6,018 bases of DNA. It comes from Nitrospirae bacterium CG1_02_44_142 (GTDB lineage Bacteria; Nitrospirota; Thermodesulfovibrionia; Thermodesulfovibrionales; UBA1546). Each line of letters opens with the position of its first letter. Position 1 is the first letter of the stretch. Below the pieces are notes generated by a model. The model had not been told where the DNA came from, did no database searches, and saw only the letters and a list, made by a program, of their open reading frames with translations. The position numbers were made by a program, and so were the translations under genes. The stretch spans positions 1 through 6,018 of the forward strand of contig MNVK01000062.1 in NCBI GenBank assembly GCA_001871685.1, in the 5' to 3' direction. Of this stretch, positions 4,957-6,018 are shown in pieces.

Positions 4957-6018
4957 ATGGATAATCAGTGGCTTCAGGCAGCATTATGGATGGGACTTGC
5001 GCTCATTGCAACCCTTCTCTCTCTAAGGATAGCAATATCTATTGCCCTTCTTGAGATTATGGTCGGTGTAATCGGTGGAAATTTCCTGCCGCTTCAGAGG
5101 ACCGAATGGGTTAATTTCCTTGCAGGATTCGGGAGTATCCTTCTCACATTCCTCGCAGGCGCAGAGGTTGACCCGCTAATTCTCAGAAAAAAATTCAAAG
5201 AGAGTTTCGGTATCGGGCTTTTAAGTTTTCTCATGCCTTTTCTCGGAGTTATGGCATATGCATATTATATCGGTGGTTGGACCTTCCCTCAGGCAGCGAT
5301 TGCAGGCATTTCCCTTTCAACCACATCAGTTGCGGTGGTCTATGCTGTTATGATAGAGACAGGCTACAATGAAACAGAACTTGGCAAACTTATACTCGCA
5401 GCGTGCTTTATTACTGATTTAGGCACAGTCGTTGCCCTTGGAATATTTTTTGCAAACTATGACTGGCATCTTGTTCTATTTATAAGCATTACTGCCTTAG
5501 CATTATTCCTGCTGCCGAAATTTATCCCGTGGTTTTTCAGAAAAGTCGGCAGCCGCGTGAGCGAGCCGGAAACAAAATTCATCTTCTTTTTACTCTTCGG
5601 ACTCGGAGCGCTTGCCATATCGGCTAAAAGCGAGGCTGTTCTTCCTGCATATCTGGTGGGGATGGTGCTGGCCCCTTTCTTTCTCGCAAACAGGACATTG
5701 AGCCACAGGATGCGTGTTACGGCATTCACAATGCTCACGCCCTTTTATTTTCTTAAGGCCGGGTCGTTGGTCAAGCTTTCTGCTCTATGGCAAGGAATAA
5801 TTTTAATAGGGATTTTTCTTATTGTAAAAATAATTGCCAAATTCATAGGCGTATGGCCTTTGACAAAGGCATTCAGATTCGGTAAAAAGGAAGGTATGTA
5901 TACTACCCTTCTCATGTCAACAGGTCTTACCTTCGGCACAATCTCTGCTCTTTTTGGACTGACAAATAAGATTATCAATCAGGAGCAATATACAATCCTG
6001 GTTACTGTTGTTATACTT
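4957..6018 (+). CDS. CPA2-type cation:proton antiporter (NapA/Kef-like), 3' end outside window
   Basis: Predicted inner-membrane exchanger of Na+ or K+ for protons. The 354 visible residues form a very hydrophobic chain with about 12 membrane spans and no signal peptide. Family marks are the LAGAEVDP stretch (66-73), LSTTSVAVVYA (120-130) in the fourth or fifth span, and the core ITDLGTVVAL (152-161), where Thr153-Asp154 occupies the place of Asp-Asp in electrogenic NapA/NhaA-type or Asn/Gln-Asp in electroneutral members. A Lys in the FYFLKAGS motif (K267) may correspond to the core lysine of NapA-like proteins, but I am unsure of the alignment. The ATG is the first possible start, because TAA sits directly before it in frame. 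One or two spans, and any C-terminal TrkA-N domain, lie beyond the window. Its fluoride riboswitch suggests a role in coping with fluoride or the acid load from HF entry. Confidence 0.88.
   Translation, partial: MDNQWLQAALWMGLALIATLLSLRIAISIALLEIMVGVIGGNFLPLQRTEWVNFLAGFGSILLTFLAGAEVDPLILRKKFKESFGIGLLSFLMPFLGVMAYAYYIGGWTFPQAAIAGISLSTTSVAVVYAVMIETGYNETELGKLILAACFITDLGTVVALGIFFANYDWHLVLFISITALALFLLPKFIPWFFRKVGSRVSEPETKFIFFLLFGLGALAISAKSEAVLPAYLVGMVLAPFFLANRTLSHRMRVTAFTMLTPFYFLKAGSLVKLSALWQGIILIGIFLIVKIIAKFIGVWPLTKAFRFGKKEGMYTTLLMSTGLTFGTISALFGLTNKIINQEQYTILVTVVIL

Noticed and set aside
4799..5026. A 75-codon open frame on the plus strand starting with GTG
   Set aside because: It lies over the riboswitch, the terminator palindrome and the start of the antiporter in another frame. 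Its composition follows those structures and it has no ribosome-binding site.
5457..5978. Minus-strand frames opposite the antiporter
   Set aside because: The plus-strand frame is open throughout with clear transporter motifs and membrane spans, so the antisense frames are incidental.

Overview
The window reads almost entirely left to right and holds a protein-quality-control cluster followed by an independently controlled membrane-transport gene. In order: the 3' end of dnaJ (open at the left edge), a MerR-family HspR-type regulator, a complete clpB, a radical SAM/SPASM protein of unknown substrate, then a new transcription unit with a fluoride (crcB-motif) riboswitch, a large terminator hairpin and a CPA2-type cation:proton antiporter that runs off the right edge. 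No rRNA, tRNA, CRISPR array or insertion sequence was seen. The gene content and the simple intergenic repeats suggest a free-living anaerobic or microaerophilic bacterium of the Nitrospirota (Thermodesulfovibrio-like) or deltaproteobacterial kind. This is an impression from gene order and sequence style, not a firm placement.

Region 1 (1-3655): dnaJ, hspR and clpB are co-oriented with gaps of 37 and 85 bases. In well-studied bacteria HspR represses chaperone operons and uses DnaK as co-repressor, so a dnaJ-hspR-clpB order fits a self-regulating heat-shock operon. The presumed promoter and operator lie upstream of the window; no good HspR operator (HAIR) is visible inside it. Both intergenic gaps carry short degenerate repeats: four 8-base tandem units after dnaJ, and an inverted/direct repeat cluster before clpB.

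Region 2 (3677-4771): a radical SAM enzyme with a CxxxCxxC cluster motif and a shortened SPASM domain with about four cysteines follows clpB after 21 bases, so it is probably co-transcribed, though no functional link is evident.

Region 3 (4768-6018): this is the most interesting part. A promoter whose -35 box overlaps the radical SAM stop codon should start transcription right at the first stem of a fluoride riboswitch aptamer. The 3' strand of the aptamer pseudoknot (ACTCC, 4847-4851) is also the 5' base of a long hairpin that ends in seven Ts, which gives a mutually exclusive antiterminator/terminator arrangement. A second exact copy of the aptamer's 3' octamer CTCCTACC lies at 4923-4930 and can pair with the Shine-Dalgarno of the antiporter. 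This suggests either two layers of control or a translational riboswitch converted to a transcriptional one by insertion of a palindromic repeat. The downstream gene encodes a 354-residue visible part of a multi-span antiporter with a single Asp (Thr-Asp) at the ion-binding site.
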